Positions 8,177 to 16,205 of a DNA stretch of 35,367 nt are shown here, in pieces (position 1 is the first letter of the stretch; each line of letters opens with the position of its first letter). Origin of the DNA: Opitutaceae bacterium (lineage in GTDB: Bacteria > Verrucomicrobiota > Verrucomicrobiia > Opitutales > Opitutaceae); NCBI GenBank assembly GCA_031263125.1, contig JAISGL010000334.1:1-35367 (forward strand), given 5' to 3'. A program made the translations under genes and the position numbers. The notes beneath the pieces are model-generated. The model was not told where the DNA came from and did not search any database. It saw only the letters and a list, made by a program, of their open reading frames with translations.

Positions 8177-9385
8177 TCACCTCGCGGGGCGCCATTCGTG
8201 CAGGGCCAGCGCGGCGGCGCCGAGGGCGCCGCTGAACTCGCCCATCGTCGAATAAACGACCTCGGGCATGCGCGATTCGGAGAGCGCGAGGATTGACTCC
8301 ATCGTTGCGCGCAGAGGTTGCAGCAGGGCGTCCCCGAATTGCGTCAGCGGACCGGCGATCACGATTTTTTCCGGATCGGCCACAAGCGACAGATGGGCGA
8401 TGGCCCAGCCGAGACATTTCGCGGCTTCGCTGACGACGAGCGTGGCAAGCGGGTCGCGGCACTGGATGGCCTGCACGATGTCTTCGAGCGTCACGGCGGA
8501 AGCCTTTTTTTTCAAAATGGATTTTTCACCGCTGGAAATGGCGTTTTGCAGCGCCCGCTGGATGGCTCGCGCCGAGGTGGCTTCCTGAAGTTCGACTCCG
8601 GGGAGTTCCGGGTTTTGCGAGCCGTTGCCAAACCACGCCGCCGCGCGTTTGAGCAGGATGGGGCAGCGCCAGCGTCCAAACTCGCCCGCGCCGTGGCGCG
8701 CGCCGCTGTAGAGGCGCCCGTTCAGGACCATGCCCGCGCCGACGCCGCTGCGGATGCCCACGCAGATGAAATCCCGCACCCCGAGTCCCTGCCCGAACCA
8801 AAGCTCGGCGAGCGCCATTGAGCGCACGTTGTTTTCAAGGTAGACCGGCACGCCGAACTTCGTCGTCAGGCGCTTCGCCAGCATGATATTTTTCCATTTG
8901 GAAATATATTTGTAACGGAGCGCGACGCCTTCGGTTGAATTGACCAGGCCCGGCACGCCCACGCCGATTGCGAGCAGGCGCCGGGAGTCCGACGGGAGGA
9001 CTTGCGCGATGGTTTGCTCGATTTTTTTGACAACGTCGGCCGCGGAGTCGTTTGCGCTGATTTCCGTGTGCGCGCGGCGCAGGGGCGTGTCGGCAAAATC
9101 CACGGCGGTGGCCATGATGTGACGCGCCTCAAAGTCGATGCCCGCAAACTCGCCGCCGTCGGGGTTGAGCTTGAGTTGCATGGGGGGGCGGCCTGATTCG
9201 CGCGTGGCTTTTTCGGTTTCCAGCAGGAAGCCGTCGGCAATGAGGCGTTCCACGTAGATGCCGGCGGTGGACGGCGAGAGATGCAGCGAGCGCGCGAGTT
9301 CCACGCGGGATATGCCGCTCGAACTGCGCACCAGTTTCAAAATGTCGGACTCCAGATCGGATACTTTCAAATGACTGCGTCTCAT
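8177..9385 (-). CDS. ROK-family transcriptional regulator (NagC/XylR/Mlc type)
   Basis: The 402-residue protein starts with a winged HTH (about residues 12-55, ISRVELARSLHLSPSTAGIY) and continues with a ROK sugar-sensing domain: ATPase-like first half with GVGVPGLVNSTEGV (141-154), LENNVRSMALAE (183-194) and SGVGAGMVLNGRLY (213-226). ROK repressors bind AT-rich palindromes and let go when they bind a sugar or sugar phosphate. The family's zinc site (GEIGH followed by CxCGxxGCxE) is altered: GEFGR at 234-238 with no cysteine cluster. It is transcribed away from the transaldolase operon; the 230-bp gap holds one of three matching palindromes, so self-regulation and control of all three downstream blocks is likely. 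The ATG at 9385 has no ribosome binding site. The effector may be sulfoquinovose or sulfofructose. Confidence 0.9.
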   Translation of the reverse strand: MRRSHLKVSDLESDILKLVRSSSGISRVELARSLHLSPSTAGIYVERLIADGFLLETEKATRESGRPPMQLKLNPDGGEFAGIDFEARHIMATAVDFADTPLRRAHTEISANDSAADVVKKIEQTIAQVLPSDSRRLLAIGVGVPGLVNSTEGVALRYKYISKWKNIMLAKRLTTKFGVPVYLENNVRSMALAELWFGQGLGVRDFICVGIRSGVGAGMVLNGRLYSGARHGAGEFGRWRCPILLKRAAAWFGNGSQNPELPGVELQEATSARAIQRALQNAISSGEKSILKKKASAVTLEDIVQAIQCRDPLATLVVSEAAKCLGWAIAHLSLVADPEKIVIAGPLTQFGDALLQPLRATMESILALSESRMPEVVYSTMGEFSGALGAAALALHEWRPAR

Positions 9386-9501
9386 GGGTGCTGTTTTTAC
9401 AGTTTAATTGGACGGCCGGTGCAAGCGTATTCCGGTTTTTGCAGCGGGAAAAACAGGCATGTGCGATTTTTTAAAAAAACTTCTTGCCATGTCGGGGTTA
9501 T

Positions 9502-9521
9502 TTATTTTGATTTCGTAATAA
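9502..9521. promoter_or_regulatory. Predicted ROK operator 1 (transaldolase operon / ROK gap)
   Basis: TTATTTTGATTTCGTAATAA is palindromic at 14 of 20 positions and shares TTATT...TTCGTAATAA with sites at 13170 and 19657. A possible -35 box TTGCCA lies at 9484-9489, so the site would cover the -10 region. It is 93 bases before the transaldolase start and 116 bases before the ROK start. Confidence 0.65.
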
Positions 9522-9614
9522 ATGACCAATCCTTCATCCGGCCTCCTCTGAAAGACGACCCTGAATCTCCCAAAAAAACACGCCTGTCCCGCCCAAGCCT
9601 TTTTTCCTCAACCT

Positions 9615-10262
9615 ATGAAAATATTCATCGACACCGCTGATATTAAGCAAATTGAAGAAGCCCTCCAGTGGGGCGTCATTGATGGCGTGACGACCAATCC
9701 GTCGCACGTATCCAAAACCGGCCGTCCCGCCGCCGATGTCTATCGCGACATTTGCGGGGCGGTGAAAGGCCCCGTCAGCCTGGAGACCATCGCGCTTGAC
9801 GCGCCCGGAATCATCAAGGAGGGCAGGGCGCTCGCCGCGCTTGGCGAAAACGTGGTCGTGAAAGTCGTGAACACGGTCGAGGGCCTGAAGGCGGTCAGGG
9901 CGCTTTCCAGCGAAGGCATCAAGACGAATGTCACGGTGACGTTCTCGCCGACGCAGGCGTTGCTCGCCGCGAAATGCGGCGCGACGTATGTCAGCCCGTT
10001 TGTCGGGCGCCTCGACATGTTCGGCCACGTGGGCATGGAGCTGGTGCGCCAGATCAGGACGATTTATACAAACTACGGCTACAAGACCGAGATCATCGTC
10101 GCCGCCGTGCGCCACCAGACGCACGTCCTCGAATCCGCCCTGTGCGGCGCGGATGTTTGCACGATGGCCTGCGACATCATCAGGCAGATGTTCGAGCATC
10201 CGCTCACCGAAATCGGCATTCAAAACTTCCTCAACGACTGGAAGAAGGTGCCGCTGAAATGA
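9615..10262 (+). CDS. Transaldolase, candidate sulfofructose transaldolase
   Basis: The 215-residue product is a short-type transaldolase (Fsa/TalC family, cytoplasmic TIM barrel). FIDTADIKQIEEAL opens the chain, GVTTNPS is at 24-30, and Lys83 in VVVKVVNT is the Schiff-base lysine. Phe129 in SPFVGRLD and Glu57 in VSLE are the residues that mark true transaldolases; fructose-6-phosphate aldolase has Tyr and Gln there. So it should pass a dihydroxyacetone unit to an acceptor rather than release it. In a sulfo-TAL pathway it would split sulfofructose, giving sulfolactaldehyde and fructose-6-phosphate or sedoheptulose-7-phosphate. The YihU-like reductase next door supports that. A housekeeping transaldolase is the alternative. 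It is the first gene of block 1, after operator 1. Confidence 0.9.
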   Translation: MKIFIDTADIKQIEEALQWGVIDGVTTNPSHVSKTGRPAADVYRDICGAVKGPVSLETIALDAPGIIKEGRALAALGENVVVKVVNTVEGLKAVRALSSEGIKTNVTVTFSPTQALLAAKCGATYVSPFVGRLDMFGHVGMELVRQIRTIYTNYGYKTEIIVAAVRHQTHVLESALCGADVCTMACDIIRQMFEHPLTEIGIQNFLNDWKKVPLK

Positions 10263-10270
10263 GTCCGTGG

Positions 10271-10320
10271 GCGTACGTGCGTGCGCGTGTGCGCGTGTGC
10301 ATGTGTGCATGTGTGCGTGT
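10271..10320. other. 50-bp perfectly alternating purine-pyrimidine tract
   Basis: Every base from 10271 to 10320 alternates purine and pyrimidine (GCGTACGTGCGTGCGCGTGT onward), the sequence type that can flip to Z-DNA under negative supercoiling. It lies in the 110-bp gap between the transaldolase and reductase genes; the rest of that gap is T-rich. Confidence 0.85.
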
Positions 10321-10372
10321 CCTCGCGCTCTTTTTTAATTTTTCCCAAATTTTCCAGTTTAAAAATATAATC

Positions 10373-11254
10373 ATGAATATCGCATTTATCGGGCTTGGCG
10401 TCATGGGGCTGCCCATGTCGTTGAACTTAATCAAGGGCGGGCACAGGGTGCGTGGTTACACGCTGCTTGAAAAAGACATGGCGGCGTTTGTCGCGGGCGG
10501 CGGCATCGCGGCGAAAAGTTCCGCCGAGGCGGTGCGCGACGCCGGGTTGATCATCAGCATGCTGCCGGCGGGCGAACACGTGCGCGCCGCCGTCTTCGAT
10601 CCGGGCGGCATTGCCGGGGGCATGCCGGAAAGCGCGCTCTATGTGGACATGTCCACGATCGGGCCGCTTGAAACCGACCGGATTCGCGGGCAGCTCGCCG
10701 GACGCGGCCTGTCGATGATGGACGCGCCCGTGGGCCGGACATCGGCGGCTGCGCGCACGGGCACGCTCCTGATTTTCGCCGGCGGCACGCCGGAGCAGAT
10801 CGCGCGCGCCGAGCCTGCCTTCAAGTGCATGGGCGAGCGCACGATCGACTGCGGCGGCGCGGGCCGGGGCATCCGCATGAAGCTCGTGAACAATTTCATG
10901 AGCATTTCGCTCAACGCGCTTGCGAGCGAATGCATGGTGTTTGCCGACGCGCTGGGTGTTTCGCGCCCGCTCGCCATCGACGTGATGGGCGGCACGCCCG
11001 CGGGCAGGGGACATTTCACCACGACGTATCCAAAAAAAGTTTTCGCCAACGATCTCGCGCCCGATTTCGCGCTCAACCTCGCGCACAAGGACCTCGGTCT
11101 CGCGCTCGACGCCGCGAACACGCTGCACGTGCCGCTCCCGCTCGGAGCCGCCGCGCGCGAAATATATTCGATGGCCCGCGCGAAAAAAATGGGCGCCCTG
11201 GACTGGACGGCCCTGCTGCGCTTCTACGAAGAAACCGCGAACCCGAAGGGCTAG
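10373..11254 (+). CDS. yihU: 3-sulfolactaldehyde reductase, YihU-like
   Basis: The 293-residue enzyme is a beta-hydroxyacid dehydrogenase with a Rossmann motif GLGVMGLPM (8-16) and catalytic Lys170 (RMKLVNN). Most relatives have DAPVSGG in the substrate loop; here it is DAPVGRTS, as in E. coli YihU. Arg122, Asn173 and Ser177 fall where YihU has Arg123, Asn174 and Ser178, the residues reported to hold the sulfonate. Long stretches such as GHFTT, LAHKDLG and HVPLPLGAA also match YihU as I remember it. It should reduce sulfolactaldehyde to 2,3-dihydroxypropanesulfonate with NADH. The ATG at 10373 follows a T/A-rich leader with no ribosome binding site. It lies between a transaldolase and a TauE-type exporter, which agrees with this role. 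Confidence 0.87.
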   Translation: MNIAFIGLGVMGLPMSLNLIKGGHRVRGYTLLEKDMAAFVAGGGIAAKSSAEAVRDAGLIISMLPAGEHVRAAVFDPGGIAGGMPESALYVDMSTIGPLETDRIRGQLAGRGLSMMDAPVGRTSAAARTGTLLIFAGGTPEQIARAEPAFKCMGERTIDCGGAGRGIRMKLVNNFMSISLNALASECMVFADALGVSRPLAIDVMGGTPAGRGHFTTTYPKKVFANDLAPDFALNLAHKDLGLALDAANTLHVPLPLGAAAREIYSMARAKKMGALDWTALLRFYEETANPKG

Positions 11255-11267
11255 TTTTATTATCGGG

Positions 11268-11284
11268 CAGATCGGTCCGATCTG
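11268..11284. repeat. Perfect 8+1+8 palindrome with GATCAG repeats
   Basis: CAGATCGG-T-CCGATCTG is perfect. It is followed at about 11294-11335 by repeats of CGATCAG/CAGATCAGCC. It lies in the 103-bp gap before the exporter gene; it could be a processing or attenuation hairpin or simply repeat DNA. Confidence 0.6.
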
Positions 11285-11357
11285 TTAGATATGTCCGATC
11301 AGACCGCTCAGACAGATCAGCCCGATCAGCCCGCTCCCCCTCCCAAAAAAACCACTC

Positions 11358-12110
11358 ATGGATTTCCCCGCAGGCACACTCGTCTGGATATGCGGCGTGG
11401 CGCTCGTGGCCAGTTTTGCGCAGGGTCTCACCGGCTTCGGTCTGGCCGTGATCTGCACGCCGCTGCTCTCGGTGATGCTGCCCGTGCAAACAAGCGTGCC
11501 CGTGGCGGCGGTGTGCGGCGGGGCGGTGACGATTCCAATCATCATGACACTGCGCCGGCATATATTGTGGAAACCCGTGCTCACGCTGGCGGTCAGCGCG
11601 GTGCCGGGAATATTTCTCGGCGCGCGACTGCTCAAGGGCGTCCCGTCCGCGTGGATCATGGGTGCGATGGGGGCCGTGCTCACGTGCCTGGGGCTGTTTC
11701 AATTGTGCAACGGGCGCGTGCCCCCGGCGTTTCGCGGGCGGGCGCTCGGCGCGGCGTGCGGATTTTTTTCCGGCATGATCGGCGCCGCTGTGGCCGCGCC
11801 CGGGCCGCCGGTCATCGCCTACACGAGCCTGCAAACCACCTGGAGCGTGGACGAAACGAAGGCCGTCATGAACGTGTTTTTTCTGCTGCAATCGCTCGTG
11901 GTCGTGCCCGTTTACTGCATGAACGCGCAAATGACGCCTGACGTGCTGCGCGCGGTCGCGCGGGCGTTTCCGTTTGTCGCGGCGGGGCTGGGCGGCGGCT
12001 TGGTTTTGTCGCACCTGTTGCGCAATCAAATGCCGGTTTTGCGCCGCATCATCCACGCGGCGGTTTTGCTGCTCGGCGTTTATATGCTTTGCCGCGCCGC
12101 GCTGGCCTGA
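11358..12110 (+). CDS. TauE/SafE-family anion exporter
   Basis: The 250-residue inner-membrane protein has about eight hydrophobic segments and the two related half-repeats of the TauE/SafE family: GLTGFGLAVICTPLL near residues 24-38 and GFFSGMIGAAVAAPGPPVIA near 135-154. Members export sulfite, sulfolactate, sulfoacetate and other small organosulfonates. Placed straight after a sulfolactaldehyde reductase, it most likely exports dihydroxypropanesulfonate, or less likely sulfite or sulfolactate. A TauE-type exporter is found in several sulfoglycolysis clusters. The ATG at 11358 has no ribosome binding site. Confidence 0.85.
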   Translation: MDFPAGTLVWICGVALVASFAQGLTGFGLAVICTPLLSVMLPVQTSVPVAAVCGGAVTIPIIMTLRRHILWKPVLTLAVSAVPGIFLGARLLKGVPSAWIMGAMGAVLTCLGLFQLCNGRVPPAFRGRALGAACGFFSGMIGAAVAAPGPPVIAYTSLQTTWSVDETKAVMNVFFLLQSLVVVPVYCMNAQMTPDVLRAVARAFPFVAAGLGGGLVLSHLLRNQMPVLRRIIHAAVLLLGVYMLCRAALA

Positions 12111-12159
12111 ATTTCCAACCAAGGCATCCGTCAACCCAATCACCCCGTCACCATTTCCC

Positions 12160-13080
12160 ATGATCAAAATCGTCCCCTACAAAGGCTGGCAAAACAACCT
12201 CAGTCTCGGCAACGGCACGGTGGAGCTGATCGTGACGCTCGACGTGGGGCCGCGCATTTTATCCTACACGAAAAACGGCGGCTTCAATCCGCTCAAAAAC
12301 AACGATGACCAGATGGGCGGCACGGCCGAGGCGGCGTGGAAAATCCGGGGAGGGCACCGCTTGTGGGCCGCGCCGGAAAATCGCGCGACAACCTATTTTC
12401 CCGACAACGCGCCCGTGTCCTGGAAGCAACTCGGCGGGCTGGGGCTGGGCGCGCGCGTGACGCCGCCGCCCGAAAAATCGAACGGCCTTCAAAAGGAAAT
12501 CGACATCGTCCTCGACGCGCAAGGCGCCGGCGTGACACTCACGCACCGCATCACGCGCATCGCCGCCACACCCGTGACGCTCGCCCCGTGGGCGTTGACC
12601 GTGATGACCCCCGGCGGCGTCTGCATCATGTCGCAACCGTCTTTCGGCGAACATCCGCGCGACCTGCTGCCAAACCGGACGCTTGTGCTCTGGCCTTACA
12701 GCGACCTCGGCGACCCGCGCTGGCATTTCGGAAAACACCACTACCTGCTGCGGCAGGACGCGACGCGTGGCCCCAACAAACTCGGACTCGCGCTCACGGC
12801 GGGGTGGGCGGGCTACGCGGTGGGAGGCGTCCTGTTCATAAAAAGATTCCCGTGGGAAAACGGCGCGCCTTATCCGGACGGCGGCTGCAATTTCGAAACC
12901 TTCACCAACGCCAGAATGCTCGAAATCGAAAGCCTCGGCCCGCTCGTCACGCTTCAGCCGGGGCAGACGGCCGGGCACGTCGAGACATGGGAATTGCACG
13001 ACGGCCCGGACGTGGCGGCGCCCGACTTTGAGCAGGCGCTTGCCGCGCGACTCGGGCAACTCGAAGGCATGAAAATGTGA
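12160..13080 (+). CDS. DUF4380-family protein, possible sugar mutarotase
   Basis: The 306-residue protein resembles DUF4380, a family with a galactose-mutarotase-like beta-sandwich. Visible family features are VELIVTLDVGPRILSY (about 22-37), GGHRLWAAPE (66-75), and a C-terminal EIESLGPLVTLQPGQTA (about 265-281) followed by ETWELHDG. No signal peptide is seen, so it should be cytoplasmic. In sulfoquinovose clusters a separate mutarotase (YihR family) converts the anomers; this gene is at the matching place here, so I infer the same job for it, without proof. The ATG at 12160 is 49 bases after the exporter stop, so it probably ends block 1. The next block has its own operator. Confidence 0.72.
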   Translation: MIKIVPYKGWQNNLSLGNGTVELIVTLDVGPRILSYTKNGGFNPLKNNDDQMGGTAEAAWKIRGGHRLWAAPENRATTYFPDNAPVSWKQLGGLGLGARVTPPPEKSNGLQKEIDIVLDAQGAGVTLTHRITRIAATPVTLAPWALTVMTPGGVCIMSQPSFGEHPRDLLPNRTLVLWPYSDLGDPRWHFGKHHYLLRQDATRGPNKLGLALTAGWAGYAVGGVLFIKRFPWENGAPYPDGGCNFETFTNARMLEIESLGPLVTLQPGQTAGHVETWELHDGPDVAAPDFEQALAARLGQLEGMKM

Positions 13081-13169
13081 GGAGCGCGACGCGGGAAAGC
13101 GCACTGATCCGGCAATCCAAAAAAAATCCGAAAAAAACCGACAAAAGCCCTTGACATGCCTGAATATAT

Positions 13170-13189
13170 TTATTTCGATTTCGTAATAA
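13170..13189. promoter_or_regulatory. Predicted ROK operator 2 with -35 box (isomerase operon)
   Basis: TTATTTCGATTTCGTAATAA is palindromic at 16 of 20 positions. A consensus -35 hexamer TTGACA is at 13151-13156, so the site would overlap the -10 region. It lies 115 bases before the isomerase ATG at 13305. It differs from operator 1 at one base. Confidence 0.72.
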
Positions 13190-13304
13190 TGATGCTTCCA
13201 ATGTCCCCATTTCCTCCGCGAGCCTCCCATTTTGCATGGCGCGCATCCGCCAAAAAACCCTTTCGCACATATTCAAACAGCCGTTGAAAAAGCCGGAAAA
13301 TCCA

Positions 13305-14666
13305 ATGAACACGAACGAGACGACACAACCCTGCATCGGGGTGATTTTCCTCGGACGCAAGCGTCCGGGGTTTGACATGGATTGGGGGAGCGCGATGGAG
13401 AAGCGCGTGCGCGACGTGCTCCAGACGCTGCCCTGCCGCATCGCCGAGCCGCCCGAAAAAGTCATGGACGAAGACACACTGCGCGGCGCGATGAAATCGT
13501 TCGGCGACCGGCGCATCGAGGCGCTTGTCGTTTTGCAAGGCACGATGGGCGACGCGCGCCTCTCGCAATCCGTCGCGCAAATGTGGCGGGACCCCGTCGT
13601 TATCTGGGCCACGCCGGAAAATCAAAGCGGTGATATGATCAGCTCGTGCTCGCTCGTCGGCACGCACAACTGGGGGTCGGTGCTGCGCCAGCTCGGTCAT
13701 CCGTTTGAGCTTGTTTACGGCACGCCGGAAGAGGACGGCACCCAACGCCAGTTTGCCGAAGCCATCAACATAGCCCTCACATGCCGCCGTCTGCGCAACA
13801 CGCGCCTCGGCCTCGTCGGCGGACAGGCGCCGGGATATTTCGCGATGGCCGCGGACACATTTGTCACCTACCGCGCCCTCGGCGCGCAAACGCAGTCGTA
13901 CAGTCTGATCGAATTTGACAACATCGTCCGCGTCATCAGCGACAGGGAAATCGCCGATGACATCGGGCGCTTCAAAGCACTCGGCATCCCGCACAAGGAC
14001 ACGACCGACGCCGACCTCCCGATGGCGTCGCGCCTTTATCTTGCGATGCGCGCCTGCCTCGACAACGAACGGCTCGACGCACTCACCGTCCGCTGCTGGC
14101 CGGAAATGGCCGCGCATTTTGGCCAATGGCCCTACGCGGGCATCGCGCGCCTCCTCGACGAAGGCCGCGCGGTCGCCTGCGAAGGCGACGCCGACGGCGC
14201 GCTCACCACGCTCATCGGAAAACACCTCGGCATGGGTCCCTGCTACATTACCGACTGGCTGGAGCACGACCACAGGACGATCACGACCTGGCACATCGGC
14301 GCGGCGCCCACGTCGTTCTGCCCGCCCGCCGGCCAGCCCGGAGGCCCGCGCCTCGCGAAACATTTTAATATAAGAAAACCGGCCGTGTTCGAGGCGACGC
14401 TCCTCGAGGACATGCCTGTCACCATCGCACGCTTCTGGCGTTGCGACGGCAAATATCTCGTGACCGCTCGCGAAGGCCGCACGATCAAGCCGCGCCGCCA
14501 CCTCAAGGCGACCAACTCGCTCGTCGAAATGACCGCCGTGGACCCGATGGTCTGGTTCGACACCCTCATCCACGAAGGCATGCCGCACCACGCGCTCGTC
14601 TTCCGCGGCCACCACGAAGCCCTGCTCCGGCGCTTCGCAAGGACAATGCAGATGCAATTCATATAA
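13305..14666 (+). CDS. L-fucose/L-arabinose isomerase-like protein, candidate sulfoquinovose isomerase
   Basis: The 453-residue cytoplasmic protein has the layout of fucose/arabinose isomerases: an N-terminal Rossmann-like part (IGVIFLGRKRPGFDMDWG; VVLQGTMGD; VVIWATPENQSG), a middle part with RLGLVGGQAPGYFAMAAD, and a C-terminal domain ending in EGMPHHALVFRGHHEALL, close to the GMxHH ending of arabinose isomerases. These enzymes interconvert aldoses and ketoses with a metal. In sulfo-TAL clusters the sulfoquinovose/sulfofructose isomerase comes from this superfamily, which fits the neighbours; a plain sugar isomerase is the alternative. The ATG at 13305 is preferred to one at 13236, because the extra 23 residues are not family-like. 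It opens block 2. Confidence 0.75.
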   Translation: MNTNETTQPCIGVIFLGRKRPGFDMDWGSAMEKRVRDVLQTLPCRIAEPPEKVMDEDTLRGAMKSFGDRRIEALVVLQGTMGDARLSQSVAQMWRDPVVIWATPENQSGDMISSCSLVGTHNWGSVLRQLGHPFELVYGTPEEDGTQRQFAEAINIALTCRRLRNTRLGLVGGQAPGYFAMAADTFVTYRALGAQTQSYSLIEFDNIVRVISDREIADDIGRFKALGIPHKDTTDADLPMASRLYLAMRACLDNERLDALTVRCWPEMAAHFGQWPYAGIARLLDEGRAVACEGDADGALTTLIGKHLGMGPCYITDWLEHDHRTITTWHIGAAPTSFCPPAGQPGGPRLAKHFNIRKPAVFEATLLEDMPVTIARFWRCDGKYLVTAREGRTIKPRRHLKATNSLVEMTAVDPMVWFDTLIHEGMPHHALVFRGHHEALLRRFARTMQMQFI

Positions 14667-14719
14667 TCTGACCCTGCCGCCACGGCATTCCGGTAATAAT
14701 AATCAAATAAACATATCCC

Positions 14720-16183
14720 ATGACGACACAGACTGCAATTATCATTGGCTTGTTACTATACGGCTTGCTGATGCTTGGCGTATCCATATTCTTCATGCTC
14801 CGTGTGAAGAAGGCGACGGACTATCTTGTCGCGGGGCGCGGCCTTCCGGCGTTTATTCTTGCGGGCACAATCGTGGGAACCTGCATCGGCACCGGCGTCG
14901 TCATAGGCGCGTCGGGGCTGTCGTACCAGCACGGTTGGGCCGGCTGTGCGTATCCCATCGGGCTGGGTTTTGGCACGCTGATCACGGGCATCATGTTTGC
15001 CGTGATGCGACGTTATCAATTCATGACACTGGCGGAAGAAATAGCCTGTTATTACGGCAACCACCGCATTGTCGTCGAATTTTCCAACATCGGTCTCTTT
15101 TTGTCGCAATTGTGCTGGCTGACAGTGCAGATCATGGGCGGCGCGGCGGTTCTCGGCGCCGTCACCGGGTTGCCCCGTGAAATGTGCATGGTAATCGCCG
15201 GCGCCGTGACAGCCGTCATTTCAATTCCGGGCGGGCTGAAAACGGTTGTATATACTGACTTTTTGCAGGCAGGCATATTATTGGTGGGGTTTGGTCTTCT
15301 GTTTTATTCGGCGCTGAGTCACCACGGTGGTTTTGCCGGCATTGAACAGGCTGTTCCCCCGGCTTATCTGTCGATTCTTGGCACGGAATCATACGGCACA
15401 TGGAAAGTCTTCGGGCTTATGATCGCCTTGATTCTTGGTGTCATCGCCGATCCCGGAAGACGGCTGACAATGTTCAGCGCGCACAGCGCCAGGGGAGCCA
15501 GGGGAGCGATGGTGACCGCCGGTATTATTGTAATGGCCTTTTCCGTGATAGTGGGAGTGGTCGGCATGTATACATACCGGCTCAATCCCAATCTTCCCGC
15601 CGCCGACCAGGCGTTGCCGTGGCTTGTGATGAACGTGCTCCCCCCGTGGCTCGCGGCGGTGATCGTGGTATCAATCGCATCCGCTGTTTTCTCCTCGGCC
15701 AATGGAAACGCGGCAGCCGCCGGGACCTTCTTTGTGCGTCATATATTTCCGCTTGCGACGGGGCGTTTCCCAAAAAATCCCCTGAAGGCCGTGCGACGCG
15801 CGCTGGCGGCGGCATTTGTGATAGCGACCTGCATAGGTTTTTATACGGGCGACATCGTCAATTTTGTGGCGAAATTCCTGCCTGTGACAATGAGCGGACT
15901 CGCGGTTATTATTCTTGTCGGGCGCTTCTGGAAACGCGCCACATGGCAGGGCGCGCTGGCGGCGCTGATCGTCACGCCGGTGGTTTCACTTGTCATCATG
16001 TTCATGCCCACGCAAGGCGCCTTCTGGAGCAATCCCGTGATTCCGGCATCCCTTGCGGGCTTGGTGGCGCATATTATCGCAAGCCTGTCGACACCGCGCA
16101 ATACGCACGCCTTCGATGATATCGTCAGACAAATGCACCAGGTTCGGGAATCCATCGAGAACGCCCCGCCCGAGGGCCACTAA
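14720..16183 (+). CDS. Sodium:solute symporter (SSS family)
   Basis: The 487-residue protein has about 13 hydrophobic segments and SSS motifs: an N-terminal YLVAGRGLPAFILAGTIVGT (residues 35-54), GTGVVIGASGLSYQHG (56-71) and GVIADPGRRLTMFSA (236-250). It would bring a sugar or organic anion into the cytoplasm with sodium. Lying 53 bases after the isomerase and 22 before the aldolase, it is probably co-transcribed with both and takes up the sugar they use. Sulfoquinovose is the proposed cargo. No ribosome binding site precedes the ATG. Confidence 0.88.
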   Translation: MTTQTAIIIGLLLYGLLMLGVSIFFMLRVKKATDYLVAGRGLPAFILAGTIVGTCIGTGVVIGASGLSYQHGWAGCAYPIGLGFGTLITGIMFAVMRRYQFMTLAEEIACYYGNHRIVVEFSNIGLFLSQLCWLTVQIMGGAAVLGAVTGLPREMCMVIAGAVTAVISIPGGLKTVVYTDFLQAGILLVGFGLLFYSALSHHGGFAGIEQAVPPAYLSILGTESYGTWKVFGLMIALILGVIADPGRRLTMFSAHSARGARGAMVTAGIIVMAFSVIVGVVGMYTYRLNPNLPAADQALPWLVMNVLPPWLAAVIVVSIASAVFSSANGNAAAAGTFFVRHIFPLATGRFPKNPLKAVRRALAAAFVIATCIGFYTGDIVNFVAKFLPVTMSGLAVIILVGRFWKRATWQGALAALIVTPVVSLVIMFMPTQGAFWSNPVIPASLAGLVAHIIASLSTPRNTHAFDDIVRQMHQVRESIENAPPEGH

Positions 16184-16205
16184 TTTAATCTGATCACAAA
16201 TTATC

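Noticed and set aside
14680-14720. Possible fourth operator (TCCGGTAATAATAAT) before the symporter
   Set aside because: Only a half-site resemblance; no palindrome and no spacing like the other three.
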